DNA of 64,000 nucleotides from Isochrysis galbana (Eukaryota; Haptophyta; Isochrysidales; Isochrysidaceae). Below the pieces are notes generated by a model, which saw nothing but the letters and a program-made list of their open reading frames with translations, did no database searches and had not been told where the DNA came from. Shown here one piece after another: positions 43,342 to 53,871 of the stretch. Numbering within the stretch: the first letter of the stretch is position 1; each line of letters opens with the position of its first letter. The stretch covers positions 640,831 to 704,830 of the forward strand of contig CM030936.1 in NCBI GenBank assembly GCA_018136815.1, given 5' to 3'. A program made the translations under genes and the position numbers.

Positions 43342-44673
43342 GCACGCCCAGAGGCCGGGAGTGGTGCCCTAGCCCCTAGGCAGGTCGCCCACGGGGCCGG
43401 CTCAGCCTCCCTGGGGAGCTGTGGCCACGAAGGACACCACTGCCAGGAGATGGGCACGCGCCAGGAGTTGGCTACACGCCGAGTAGGGGTCTCCTAGAAA
43501 CACGGTGAAAAACATTGTTTTTGACTTCCGTAGAACACACTGTTCCCGTGTTTAACAACTAGGGAGGGGAGCGGTGGAGCGGCGCGCTCTCGCTCTCGCG
43601 CGCTGCATGACCCCATCAGCTGTCAAATTCACTGAATAGACGGGTGAGGGTGTGAGGGTTCTGTAGGATCTACATAGTGATCTTGCACGGGCTTGTGTAC
43701 TCCCTCGTAATTGTACAATACCGCTTTCCTCCAGCGCCAGCACCGTGTTTCGCAGAGGGCAAAGGGCACGCACGCTCTAGTAGGGGAGCGCTTTTGGACG
43801 CGCCGTGACGCGCTCTTCCAGCGCTCCTCGTGGGCACCCGCCGGGGGTGGCAGTTATGAATGGCCCCCTTCTCGAGAAGGCTGGACGGACGGAATGGGGA
43901 GGGGGGGGGGAAGGGGGCGGCTGTGGGAGGCGGAGGGCCTCCGCAAGCAGGGGCGAGCTCTCGCCGCCGGGAACCACCCCACTTGGCGGCGAGGCCCCTT
44001 CTCCCCCCCCCCCCCCCCTCTCTCCCTCCCTCTCCCCCCCCCCCTTTAGTGGGGATATCTTGGGCATTTGTATCTTCTCCCCCCCCCCCCCACGAGGCGA
44101 GAGAGCGTCCGCCGCCGAGGGCCCGGCGGATCTAACTGCTGCGCCGCGAGAAGCCAAGCACTCTGCCCCCCCCCCTCTCCCCCCTCTCCCCCCTCTCCCC
44201 CCTCTCCCCCTCCTCTCGCTCTCTCTCCCCATCGCCACAACCTTTTCTGCTCTCGCGGCTGCGGAGAGAGAGAAAGAGAGAGAGGGGGGGGGGGAGGAGA
44301 GGGAAGAGAGGCGGGCGGCCCAGAGACGCCGTGGGTACCGCTTCCTCCGACCGCCTCTCTCTCTCTTCCCTCTTCTCTCTCTTCTCTCTTCTCTCTTCTG
44401 TGCCCTCTCGATCTTCTCCTGATCTTCTCTCTTCTTTCTCTCTTCACCCTCCCTCCCTCTCCCTCCCTCTCTCACGTGTTGCGCCAAAACCATATATCGT
44501 GTATTGTCTGTTTCTTTTCTCTCCTCCCTCGTCTCTTGATCATCTGGTGGCCGGGTGTGCCCATTCCTCATATTTCTTCTCTCTCTCTCTCTCTCTCTTT
44601 CTCTCCCCCCCTCTCCCCCCCTCCCTCTCTCCCTCTCTCTCCCTCTCCCTCTTTCTCCCCCGTCCTACGGGCG
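43342..44673. repeat. Spacer and pyrimidine-rich 5' tract of the EF-hand gene
   Basis: 43342-43800 has no recognised feature. From 43890 to 44670 there are G runs, C runs (about 44004-44045 and 44080-44095) and long CT-rich sequence leading to the start codon at 44674. Open frames of up to 395 codons cross it but follow the repeats. Confidence 0.55.
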
Positions 44674-45574
44674 ATGGTCGAGCCGCCGCTGCTCATGCAT
44701 AGCAGGGCGCTCTCACCGCTGGCGAGCGAGAGCCTGGGCACGATCGCCGATCTTCGCAAGCGGAGACACGACGCTGTGCGCGAGTACAGGCATGTCCGCT
44801 CGCGCAGCTCATTCACAGAGGTGAGACAGGGGAGCGAGAACGCTACTGAGCACAGAGACGCCAGCCCCTCCAGCCCCTCCACATGCCGATCGCGCAGCCC
44901 GTACGACGCACACAGCCCGTCGACATACCGGCGCAGTCTTCATACCGAGCCGAGGAACGGGCGTGCACGCGAAGACACAGCCGATCGAACCCTCTGTCTG
45001 GACGGAGCCAAGGTGAGCCGAAGGATGCAGTGTGTGGTGTACCGCAGCCAGTGCAGCGGACAGTACGTGTGTAGAACACGGCCGGTCGCGCGCCTTGCAT
45101 ACAACGCCCGACACTTCCCACCTATCTGCACCTTAGGTCGATCCGAGCGATTACGCAAGTTGGCCTTCGTCAAAGTTGAGATCTCATGGGTCGATCTTGG
45201 TGTGGGAAGTGGCAGAAGAGGACCACGAGCCAAACGCTGGGCATGGAGCCGGTGATGCGAGCAGAGGAGGTTTCCCAGTCGCACATGGAGAGCACGCGGT
45301 GAGACAGTCGCACACTATAGAGACGGCGTCTGGCCTACGTCACGGCCTACGCCTTGGGCTGCGCCGTGAACTCCAAGCACTCTTCGATCTATATGATCTT
45401 CAACACGAGGGCTTCATATCTCTAACGCAGATGCGAGAGGCGCTCGTCGGTTGCGGTCTGGACTTGGGCGAGGCAAACAGTTTGCTAAGTAAACATGATC
45501 TCAAGAGGGATAGCTACCTGATCTCTCCGGAAGTCTTTGAAGCTGTGATGCTGGCGACTCGCATCTGGAATTGA
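44674..45574 (+). CDS. EF-hand-like protein
   Basis: Two exons (44674-45012 and 45137-45574) with a GTGAGC donor and TAG acceptor join in frame to 258 residues. The N-terminal half is MVEPPLLMHSRALSPLASES, then a charged, Ser/Arg-rich region. The C-terminal third has LQALFDLYDLQHEGFISLTQ and MREALVGCGLDLGEA, then LLSKHDLKRDSYLISPEVFE, a paired helix-loop-helix of EF-hand type. The loops are degenerate: the first reads DLQHEGFISLTQ, and the second lacks the usual Asp/Gly pattern, so calcium binding may be weak or absent. The alternative of a third exon (donor at 44821) also splices but does not improve the reading. Role unknown. Confidence 0.7.
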
Positions 45575-47347
45575 GCCATGGCCCCTCATCCTTATGCTTG
45601 CTAGATGTGGGGCGAGTCCATCGGCATGGCATGAGTATAACCTCAAGACACGGCGCAACACAGTTTTCAACAGTTTTTCCATCGGCGTGCCTGTAGAAGT
45701 CTGCCGATGATCACTTTCCCTGCTCGTATTGGCACAGGCTTGTGCTACCACCACACGCATTCCGTGCGGTGTGGGGTTTCCCTATTGTCGCTTTGTATTA
45801 GGCGGCTTGCCTTCATTCGGTACCACATTCTCCACTTGGGGGGTGCACGCTTTGCATCCACAGGGGACACGCGCAGAGTTTTGTTACGGGCACTCCTCCT
45901 CAGCTTGGGAGGGGTGCACGCCTTGCACTCATAGGGGCCGCCCCTCGCTCACGTAGTTCCGTTTCCTTTGCGTGTTCTCTTGTTGCTTGCATGGAATATA
46001 CTCGGTTGCATACTTAATATCACTGAGAATAAAACCAGTAAGAACAAGGCCTTTGATATTCGTATTATCTGTTAGAGTGCGATGTTGTCGGCTCCATTTT
46101 CAAGTAGGAGGCCAATGGGGGTCTCGCGCCCCCCTCTCTCCATTGTCCATTGCAGACACCCCCGTGGGTGGGCTTGCACAACCATTCTCAGCCCTGCCTG
46201 CTTGCAGGTGGCAGGGGCTGAGCAGACAACACATCTGACCAAACACTCGCCGAGCGCGCGTCGCACGCTTTCGCCTGCACTTGTCCCCCATGTCACGGAT
46301 GGTTTTGCGTGGTGTGCACCCTAGAACTTATATTGGGATGAGGAGGTGGAGAGGGCCGCATGAGTCGAGCCGTGATCTCTCCCCTTCTCTCCTTGTTCGC
46401 TTGTGTGAGTCTCCCACGCAATCCCCTTTCTCCGATCGAGGAGGCCACCACACCACCACCGACGAGGACTCCGGGCCTGTGGAGGGAGAGAAGAACGAGA
46501 CCTGTGCGTCGGACGCTCCAGGCCTTCTTCTTCTTCCCATCGCACTGTACGACTGTCGACGGTGGACTATGTACTGTGTGCTCTGTGTGTGTGTGCGTGT
46601 CTTTGTGTGTGTGCAAGTGTGAAGTGTGGGTTGGTAGCATCACATCCTAGTCCCCACTAACAGGGTGTGGTGTGTTTAGCTTGGCACTATCACTATCCTA
46701 CGCGCCCTTAGTTAGCCATGCATGGCCATGGCCATGGGCCATGGGCCCTTGAACGGCGCGCACCGCGCACTCGCTCGCTGGCCCTCAGCGAGACCCCATT
46801 ATCAACCTTGTTAATACTGATTGCTCCTATTGCTATCTAGATCGATAACGATAGTGGCCGACTGCTATCTAGTTAGATAACGATAGCTGATTTTGCTCCT
46901 CGATAGCTCGATATCTCGATATCGGGGTATCTTGTTCCACGCCTTACAAACTGGGGATACCTCTCATAGTGGAAACACCTAGCACCTAAACACCCAAAAC
47001 ACCAACCAACCACAGTAGGAAAATATACAAAAACACACACACACAAATACCACCGAGCCATTGATTGATTGACGAACGTCAAAAGGACAACGATTGTCGT
47101 ATTCCGTATTCCATACGATGACAGACTTTTACTTCTAATCTGTGGGTTATTTTAAGCCTCAAGGTCTCGTCGATTGGTATACCGCCTCTTCTCTTACTTT
47201 CTCTCGATGTCATCAAATGTTCCATGACTGTCTTTTGTCTTCTCTCCGTGTATCGGTCATAGCTCCCCAGCGAGGTCTGTCCTCGTTGTGCCGACCCCTC
47301 TGTCGCATGTCTGCGCGTTGCTGAATTGCCCTGGTGTCCGCCAAGTG
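45575..47347. other. Intergenic repeats
   Basis: No gene recognised. 45740-45945 repeats GGGGTGCACGCCTTGCA-like words, and 46095-46240 shows R1-like GGGTCTCGCGCCCCCC. ATGGCCATGGGCC palindromes occur near 46720-46750, and TATCTAGATCGATAACGAT words near 46835-46925. A (GT)n tract is at about 46580-46620. Confidence 0.45.
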
Positions 47348-48668
47348 ATGGATCAGGGTGAGCAGCAACCTGGAGATCCTTCTTCAACTTCACGAGCACC
47401 TGGAGCATGCGAACAGAACCGCATCACGCACGTGAACAAGTCCACCTGGAAGATCAAGTGGGAGCACTGCAAGGAGCACTTCAAGGATTCAACTGTGGGG
47501 GTCATCGGTAGTATGCAAATGCTCAAGACAGTTTGGAAGGCGGAAAAGCGTCTGAAGGAAAAGAAGGCTCTCACCTACTCCAAGTGCGACGAATGCAAGA
47601 GGCTCGACATCATCATCGCCCGCACGAGGGGCATGCATGGTCGTGACGCAGCTAAGGAAAGGGCTTTCGCAGCAGAAAGCCTGTTTCGTCACAAGCAAGC
47701 CATGAACGTCGAGCGGTGCGTTCTCGACGACGCCGGGCTCAGAGCCATCCTCAGGCCGCGCTTCATTTGGACCTTCATCGTCGACGGCGCGACGCAGAAG
47801 AACTTTGAGCTCCCGAAATTCCTCGGCCGACGGCACAAGTCCCTCAGCAAGTGCGACTTCTTCAAACTCAAGCTCATGGGCGTCTATTCGTACGGCTACG
47901 CCTTCACGCCATTCCTCATCCACGAGTCGCAGAACGGTGGTGCGAATTCGACGTGGACCTGCTTGTGGACAATCATGTGCAGGATGCGTGACCACTATGG
48001 CTTCTGGCCGCAGGAGATGCACATTCAGCTAGACAACACCACGGGGGACTGCAAGAACAGCACCACCTTCGCGATGGCGGCCTGGCTTGTGGCGACCGGT
48101 CGGTGTCGTCGCGTGCGCGTCTTCTTCCTCGACGTGGGCCACACGCACGTGGTGATCGACCAGATCTTCGGCGTCGTGACTAGGGGCTTGCGCGGCCGTG
48201 AGATCCTCTTCGTGGAGGACATGATGAAGCTCGTCGACGATTCCGTTGCCCGTACTCCTGACTATCTGGCCAGAAAAGCCGAGGTCCTTCCCTGCCTCTT
48301 CGACTTCAGCTCGTGGGCGAAAGATGAGATACCACCAAGATCTTCGGCACGGAAAGTCGGCGGTCTTCACGGCAGTTGTTAAGCTTACAGCAGATGAAAG
48401 CAGCCTTCACGTCGCCGGCGCTGCAGCGCCCGCTGTTTTCAAGGAGATTGGTGACGCCCATGTGCTACTGTCTCGCATGTACCACAGGTCTGGCGCAAGC
48501 ACTGCTCGCACAGTGTTGGCTGTCTTCTTCTACAAGATCGGCAGGGAGCGCACGCGTCTGGAATCAGCCGGAGTCGAGACGGACGAACAGCACGAGGAAA
48601 CGCAGCAGGGTGAAATAGCGGAGGGAGCATGTTCGAGCGACAGCGACAACAACGTGCCCAGCCTCTAA
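47348..48668 (+). mobile_element. DUF7869-like transposase-type ORF of an unclassified element
   Basis: A frame starting at the ATG 47348 encodes about 340 residues with an RNase-H-like layout: RFIWTFIVDGATQKN, MHIQLDNTTGDCKNSTTFAM and FLDVGHTHVVIDQIFGVVTR, three conserved Asp/Asn-bearing blocks recalling the DUF7869 domain of transposon-like proteins from diverse eukaryotes. A Cys pair (YSKCDECKRL) near residue 80 could bind zinc. The downstream frame up to 48668 continues with coding-like sequence, and the reading appears to be broken once. About 300 bases further on lies a right-hand terminus shared with the element at 52040-53259. Family placement is inferred, and the left end was not found. 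Confidence 0.55.
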
Positions 48669-48857
48669 AAATGGGCCCCCCGCTGGCTTCATGTGTTCAG
48701 CGCGGGGCTGTTGTGTTGCTGCTGCACTTCCGCTGCTGCGCTTCCCATGTCCGCATAAGTGAATGAATCAGCTTGAGGATCTTGTATTGAATAGAACGGG
48801 TGTGTGCGCGCGGGATTTGATGTGCGCGCGCGGGCTCCGCAGCTGTATGTGGCGTCG

Positions 48858-49142
48858 ATGCCGCAGTTGGAGTGAAGGAGTGTGCGTGCAGTGCAGGTGC
48901 CTGCTTATTTTTTCCGATAACATGGGTGGTGTGCCCCACCACTTGATCAATTTTGGCTCTCAACTTGCAATCCCACGCGAGCACGATCAACAGCCACCTT
49001 GGCGGGCTACTGGCCGCCCAGCGCGCCCCGTTCACCGTGTCTTCACCTGCACCTGCAGTTCCTGCACTCTCACCTTCACCTGCACCTTCACTGAAGAAAA
49101 AACTTCGGACCAGCACCTTCCCAGTTGGAAAAATTTTTTATT
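48858..49142. repeat. Right terminus shared with the 52-kb TIR element
   Basis: About 285 bases ending CCAGTTGGAAAAATTTTTTA TT at 49142 are nearly identical to 52953-53259 and in the same orientation. Shared words include GATGCCGCAGTTG, CACTTGATCAATTTTGGC and CTTCGGACCAGCACC. It is probably the right end of the element carrying the ORF at 47348. Direct repeats 4.1 kb apart here and at 53 kb enclose the armadillo gene. Confidence 0.65.
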
Positions 49143-49623
49143 GCTCGATGGCAGACACTGTCAGACCCGACTCCTACTATGACCTTTCAGACATCTTCCC
49201 GCAAGCAACAACCAACGATCCTTCCACGACCGCGTCAGCTGCCGGCTCGATCGAACGGCCCTCTGCCTATGAGCCTGTAGTCATCGTGTGTTCGACAACG
49301 ATACACACCCGAGTGGATCTCCGGCGACAGCCAACAGCCAACACGACGACAAGAAACAAAAATGACAAACGAACATGAACATGCACCAGGCCTACCTCAA
49401 CTCCCACCACCGAACCCCGGCCCGAGGTAGAGCACCTGGGCCCATCCCCGGAAACCGAAAAAAATAAAGGAATGAAGGATCAATCAAGGGGGGAAAGAAA
49501 GAGGAAAGAGGAGGTAGAGGTAAGCGCGGGAGAGGAAGAAAAGGGCGGCGATTTAAAATTAGGGAGGTAGATAATACCTAGACCGTGATAGGTGTAAGCC
49601 CTGAATCTTCAAAACGTTTTTTT
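49143..49623 (+). mobile_element. LINE 3'-end copy (5'-truncated)
   Basis: The last 270 bases match the 3' UTR order of the LINE at 42 kb: CAGGCCTACC, ACCTGGGCCC, CCCCGGAAACCG, a GA-rich middle, then TAAGCCCTGAATCTTCAAAACG and seven T (49617-49623). The upstream frame may be a divergent LINE C-terminus. The left boundary is uncertain and the sequence is more diverged than the 57-kb copy. Confidence 0.6.
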
Positions 49624-50048
49624 AGATCTCTCGGTCGAGGGCTGAGTGAGAGTAGCGCTAGCCTGCATTTTTACTACCAAGTTGGTACCAAGATATTTTA
49701 TTGTGCATTATTGATATTGCATAGCAATATGATATTGTGAAAAATTACAGCCGCCGTCATGGAGGACAAAACAGGCAGCCCTCGGACTAATGCCGTATGC
49801 GGCGCAGCAACCAACCACTATCAAAGCCTCGCATTACACCGTAGCCTGATCGGTGCTCATCTGTTTTAATGCAGGCATGACCTCCATGCACGTATAGTGC
49901 ACACATTTCTTCTCATGCGAACCCACACCCACACAAAATCCGCGTCAGCCTGTCTGATCTCTGGAGCCGTAATATCGTTGATGCCCGGAAATTTCCATCC
50001 GTACGTTGGGCTTCCTGTTGTTGACGGGGATCCTTTCCCCGGTAGAGC
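49624..50048. other. Intergenic spacer
   Basis: Spacer downstream of the armadillo gene stop. There is AT-rich sequence near 49690-49750 (TTATTGATATTGCATAGC). Nothing else is recognised. Confidence 0.4.
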
Positions 50049-51212
50049 TCACGGCATCCATGTGATCTGTGCTATGGCCTTTGACGTGTGCTTTCGGACA
50101 TGGATGTTGCTCGAGGACTCAAATTGCTGCAGCTTTCGCAACGTGCCCTTCGACTTGAAGTACCTCCGAGCCTTGGGGTGCTCCGCCACTTGGTCAATAG
50201 TTTGCACGAGGTTGACGGTGAGAGCAGAAATTAGCTTGTCGCGATCGCCTTCAGGCAAGGTCTCGTTCCGTACGCACTCATCGAGCGCAACATCAAGGGC
50301 CTCCGGAACTTGCGCGCCGATTGCGAGCTCCTTCACAGAGTTCTCGACCGTAAGGCTCATCAGTGCGGACGAAGCTGCATGGCGCGCGCTCAGGGCCTCG
50401 TCGGCAAGCATGGTTACCAGCGGTTGGAGTGCCGATGGGCCAGCCTCTCTCTTCTCAGGAAATTCCGTCGTGAGCGCGCCAAGAGCAAGCGCCGCCTTCT
50501 CGCGCGCAAGCTGCTCTTGCGAAGAAAGGATGGGGATGATCACAGCCATTGCGCCCTCGCTGATTGCGTGAGCAACGCCGTCCCTCTGCACCATGAGCTG
50601 CTGCAGAGCCATAAGCGCGAGGCCTTGCAACGGTGGAACCTCGTTCGAGATGCGAGCGATAAGAACCTTGACAGCGTAGGCTTGGATCAGGGCCCGGCAA
50701 CCGTCAGGATTCTTAGCGAGCTCCAGCACAGCGCGCAGAGCGTGAGCACGCACACCCTCGTTTTCAGAATAAATGCCTGCGCCGTCGCTCTCGATGAGTA
50801 CCTCGATGGACCCATTGGCCAGCATCGCCTTTTGACCGCCCGGATACCTTGCCGCCTGCGCGAACGCGAGGTTGGCCGAGGTGCGGACGATATCGTCGTC
50901 GTCCTTGGCCGCTGTGTTGAGCGCATGCACTAGACCAGCAGCGAGCAGCATTTCCAGCTCCTTTGGCGTGGCCATCGTCTTGATGACCTGGATTAGGGCC
51001 TTCTGCCTCAGCTTCAGGAGCGGTGAGCAGATCTCACTGACGAGCTTTGGAGCCTTGGCCGCGCCATAAGCGAGTTGCAGAGCGTCCTCGGCAACCGGCT
51101 GCACGTTGGGCTTAACCTGCACGCTGACCAGGTGCTCGAGGTTGGCTTGGATGCCTTTGGGCTCCTCCTTGGTCCACGCAATCCCTTGCCGCTGACGGAT
51201 CACCGCGTGCAT
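50049..51212 (-). CDS. Armadillo-repeat protein (radial-spoke 14/RTDR1-like?)
   Basis: Intronless ORF of 387 residues from the ATG at 51212; the open frame further upstream is CT/GA repeat translation. The start is MHAVIRQRQGIAWTKEEPKG. The body is a chain of about eight armadillo/HEAT helical repeats, for example IVRTSANLAFAQAARYPGGQ, VRAHALRAVLELAKNPDGCR, LAREKAALALGALTTEFPEK and ARHAASSALMSLTVENSVKE. The early LKLRQKALIQVIKTMATPKE resembles the first repeat of RSPH14/RTDR1, a flagellar radial-spoke protein, and haptophytes have flagellate stages; that link is inference. Other ARM proteins are possible. No signal peptide or membrane helix is present. Confidence 0.8.
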   Translation of the reverse strand: MHAVIRQRQGIAWTKEEPKGIQANLEHLVSVQVKPNVQPVAEDALQLAYGAAKAPKLVSEICSPLLKLRQKALIQVIKTMATPKELEMLLAAGLVHALNTAAKDDDDIVRTSANLAFAQAARYPGGQKAMLANGSIEVLIESDGAGIYSENEGVRAHALRAVLELAKNPDGCRALIQAYAVKVLIARISNEVPPLQGLALMALQQLMVQRDGVAHAISEGAMAVIIPILSSQEQLAREKAALALGALTTEFPEKREAGPSALQPLVTMLADEALSARHAASSALMSLTVENSVKELAIGAQVPEALDVALDECVRNETLPEGDRDKLISALTVNLVQTIDQVAEHPKARRYFKSKGTLRKLQQFESSSNIHVRKHTSKAIAQITWMP

Positions 51213-52035
51213 CCCTGCCGCGCCCGAGAAAAAGGGAGAGAGAGAGAGTGGGAGAAGAGAGGGAGAGACTGAGCGGGAGACTGACAAGAGAGAGGGAAAG
51301 AGCACGAAAGAGAGCTGAAGAATGAGAGAGGGAGAGAGAGAGAAAAAAAGGGAGGGAGAGAGGGAGGAGGGGTGAGAGAGGGAGAGAAGAGGGAGGGGGA
51401 GAGAAGAGAGAGAGAAGAAAGACAGAAGTCTTTCTCCTCGTCGCGGCTCTCTGTTTGAGGAGCACAATAGCTCGCGAACCGATGGGCGAAACGACCGAGC
51501 GCTAGGTATACGTTAGAACGTTAGAACTTGAACTCAGAGCGTTGCACTCTAGTAGCCCGGTCACTCACTAGGGGGGTGCGGAGGGCAGCATCGGTAATGG
51601 GCAAACGAGGACCTAAATAAGCTCCCTATAGGTTCTGGTATGGGAGATCAGCAAAAAAAAAACCGGGGGTCTTCCGGCAAAATTTTCGAAAAATACCCGA
51701 TTTCAGGCCTCTGACGGTCGTGCGGAAATATATTTCAGGCCCCCCTCCGGTATTATTTTACCGGTGGCCTTCATGCGCCCCACTCGCAGCGAAACACGAA
51801 ACCATGGGCATCGGCAGCTGACCCGGACCAAAGATCCTGGTTCTATACGCACAGCAATATATTTTCACTATGTTTTCATGGACTTGAACGTGTACTACGT
51901 AAGTATCGCAAAAACTAAAGACGCTAACCGCTAAAAACACCAAGAGCTCGCGACCGGGGGCGCCACGAGGCCGTTCGAGTCACCGCTCACCAAATGGATG
52001 CCGCTACCAGCACCAAAGTGCGGTATGCCGCCCTC
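51213..52035. repeat. GA-rich 5' tract and spacer
   Basis: 51225-51425 is GAGAGG-type low complexity directly upstream of the armadillo gene. 51480-52035 has no recognised feature apart from an A run near 51652-51660 and CCGGTATTATTTTACCGG, a short hairpin at about 51747. Confidence 0.5.
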
Positions 52036-53263
52036 ACAGAATAAAAAAAATTCCAACTGGGAAGATGCGCACCTGCACTGAGCCGCTGGCCGATGCCGCA
52101 CGCCGACGCAGGTGAAGACGCAGGTGAAGATGTCCCTGCAGGCCCTGCAGAGACCCCGGCAGAGCCCGGGGGCGGGCGGGCGGGTCAGCTGAGCGCCCCG
52201 GCTTGCATTCATGGTCATGTGTGGGGCCTAGGCTCCTTCAGACGGCGAAGGGGTAGCGTTGCGCACTCCCGGGGTTGCTGGAGTGCTGCAGCGACAAACT
52301 GCGAGGATGCTGCTGAGGCCGTAGAGGTCGCCAGTCGAGCGCCCGAAGTCAGTGGTGTCGCAGATTTGGCAACCAGTGGTGAGTCAGAGTCAGGCGCTCT
52401 CCGGCTGGGCTCCTTCAGAAGGCGAAGGCTTAGCGTCACGCATTCCCAGTGTTGCGGGAGTGCTGCAGCTTGCGAGAGTGCTGCAGCGACGAACGGCCCG
52501 GATGCTGCCGGGGCAGCAGAGGTGGCCCTTTGCACGCCCGACTTCAGCAGTGGCGCAGAAACGCCGCCGATGAACGGGGAGGGCGGAATGCGCATAGCGG
52601 ACGCCGATCGAGACGCCTGCACGAGCGGTGGCATGGATGCATCTGCTGCTGCAGGTATGCCAACGCCTGCGTCGAGCTGCAGTGGCAGCGGGACGAGTGC
52701 ACGTGCTCCGATAATCTCAAACGTTATGAGCAGCGAGCGCCGGCGCAAAAGACAGGCCATAGATGCTTCGGTAACTTGGCTTGCAGCCCGGTCTGCTCTT
52801 GTCTCGTGCCAGCTTGTTGCTCTCCAAAGCCCGCCGCCGTCCGCTGACGTGTCTGGAGCACCTTCATTCACAAGACAGCTTTGCAGAGTGCTCATCCTGC
52901 GAATCAGAGCAGGAAGTGGGCATGGGAGAAGGGGATGAAGTCTGGGCTGCTAGGTCCGTCGATGCCGCAGTTGCAGTTGGAGTGAAGGTGTGTGCGTGCA
53001 GTGCAGGTGCCTGCTTATATTTCCCGATAACATGGGTGGTGTGCCCCACCACTTGATCAATTTTGGCTCTCAACTTGCAATCCCACGCGAGCACGATCAA
53101 CACCCACCTTGGCGGGCTACTGGCCGCCCAGCGCGCCCCGTTCACCGTGTCTTCACCTGCACCTGCAGTTTCTGCACTCTCACCTTCACCTGCACCTTCA
53201 CTGAAGAAAAAACTTCGGACCAGCACCTTCCCAGTTGCCAGTTGGAAAATTTTTTTATTACAG
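52036..53263. mobile_element. TIR element with ACAG target duplication
   Basis: Element 52040-53259 (1220 bp). The left end reads AATAAAAAAAATTCCAACTG and the right end, on the other strand, AATAAAAAAATTTTCCAACTG; ACAG flanks both (52036-52039 and 53260-53263). Subterminal AGGTGAAG/CTTCACCTGC words repeat inward. Its right 300 bases match 48858-49142. The interior holds two similar blocks (about 52225-52400 and 52415-52560) with CTCCTTCAGACGGCGAAGG-like words, giving internally repetitive frames on both strands. No transposase is seen, so it is probably a non-autonomous relative of the element at 47-49 kb. The 4-bp duplication is short, so the boundary is a good guess. Confidence 0.68.
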
Positions 53264-53871
53264 CTCACAGCCACGCCAATCGCGCCCGCCGCCCCCGCGC
53301 ACTGCGTCGAAATCGTAAAACAGGTTTTGCGTCAAATGTCGAACGATGAGCATCCGTCTCCGAAAAAAAACACTGTTTCTGTCTTTCACATCTAGGGTGG
53401 GCGGTGGGCGAGGGCGTCGAGAACTGCTCACCGGCCACGGCAGCACGGCAGTGGTCCGGCAGTGGTCCAAGATAATGTGCCACCATGGCCTCGCGACTCC
53501 CTCTCTCTCCCGGTCCACCAGAGCCCCTACTCCTCTCGCCTCGCGCTATTGTCAGACTTCTGTACAGCCGTTTTGGGTTTTGGGCCCGCTCCACCTCTCC
53601 ACCTGCTGCGACGCTGCGACGGTCGTGTGACGTGTGAGAACGACGCGTGCGCGACGGAGCAACGCTGGCAGGGCAGTGTGCCTGCGGTTCTGTCTCACCT
53701 GTGGGAGCCCTGTGGCAGCCCGCATAGTGGCTAGGCCAGATGTGTCGGATCAGCCCGATGAAAGCGGGAGTCCTGCCGGCACTTTCCAAAAATAGAACGT
53801 CAAAGTTTTGGCAACGAGGGGTAGAGTATCATCGAATGGTTAGTGGTTAGATTTTTTTCTTCCCAAAAGAA
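53264..53871. other. Intergenic spacer
   Basis: Spacer upstream of the second beta-helix gene. Frames of up to 174 codons are open but show no family motif. A T-rich stretch (53849-53862) lies just before the start codon. Confidence 0.4.

Noticed and set aside
44068-44673. Upstream extension of the EF-hand ORF
   Set aside because: Ser/Pro/Leu-rich translation of CT repeats; the ATG at 44674 follows the tract and starts non-repetitive protein.
51213-51467. 85-residue upstream extension of the armadillo ORF
   Set aside because: Consists of SLSPSL-type translation of the GA tract; the ATG at 51212 is the better start.
52093-52938. 281-codon ORF inside the TIR element
   Set aside because: Both strands are open with Ala/Ser-rich repeats from internal duplications; no homology recognised.
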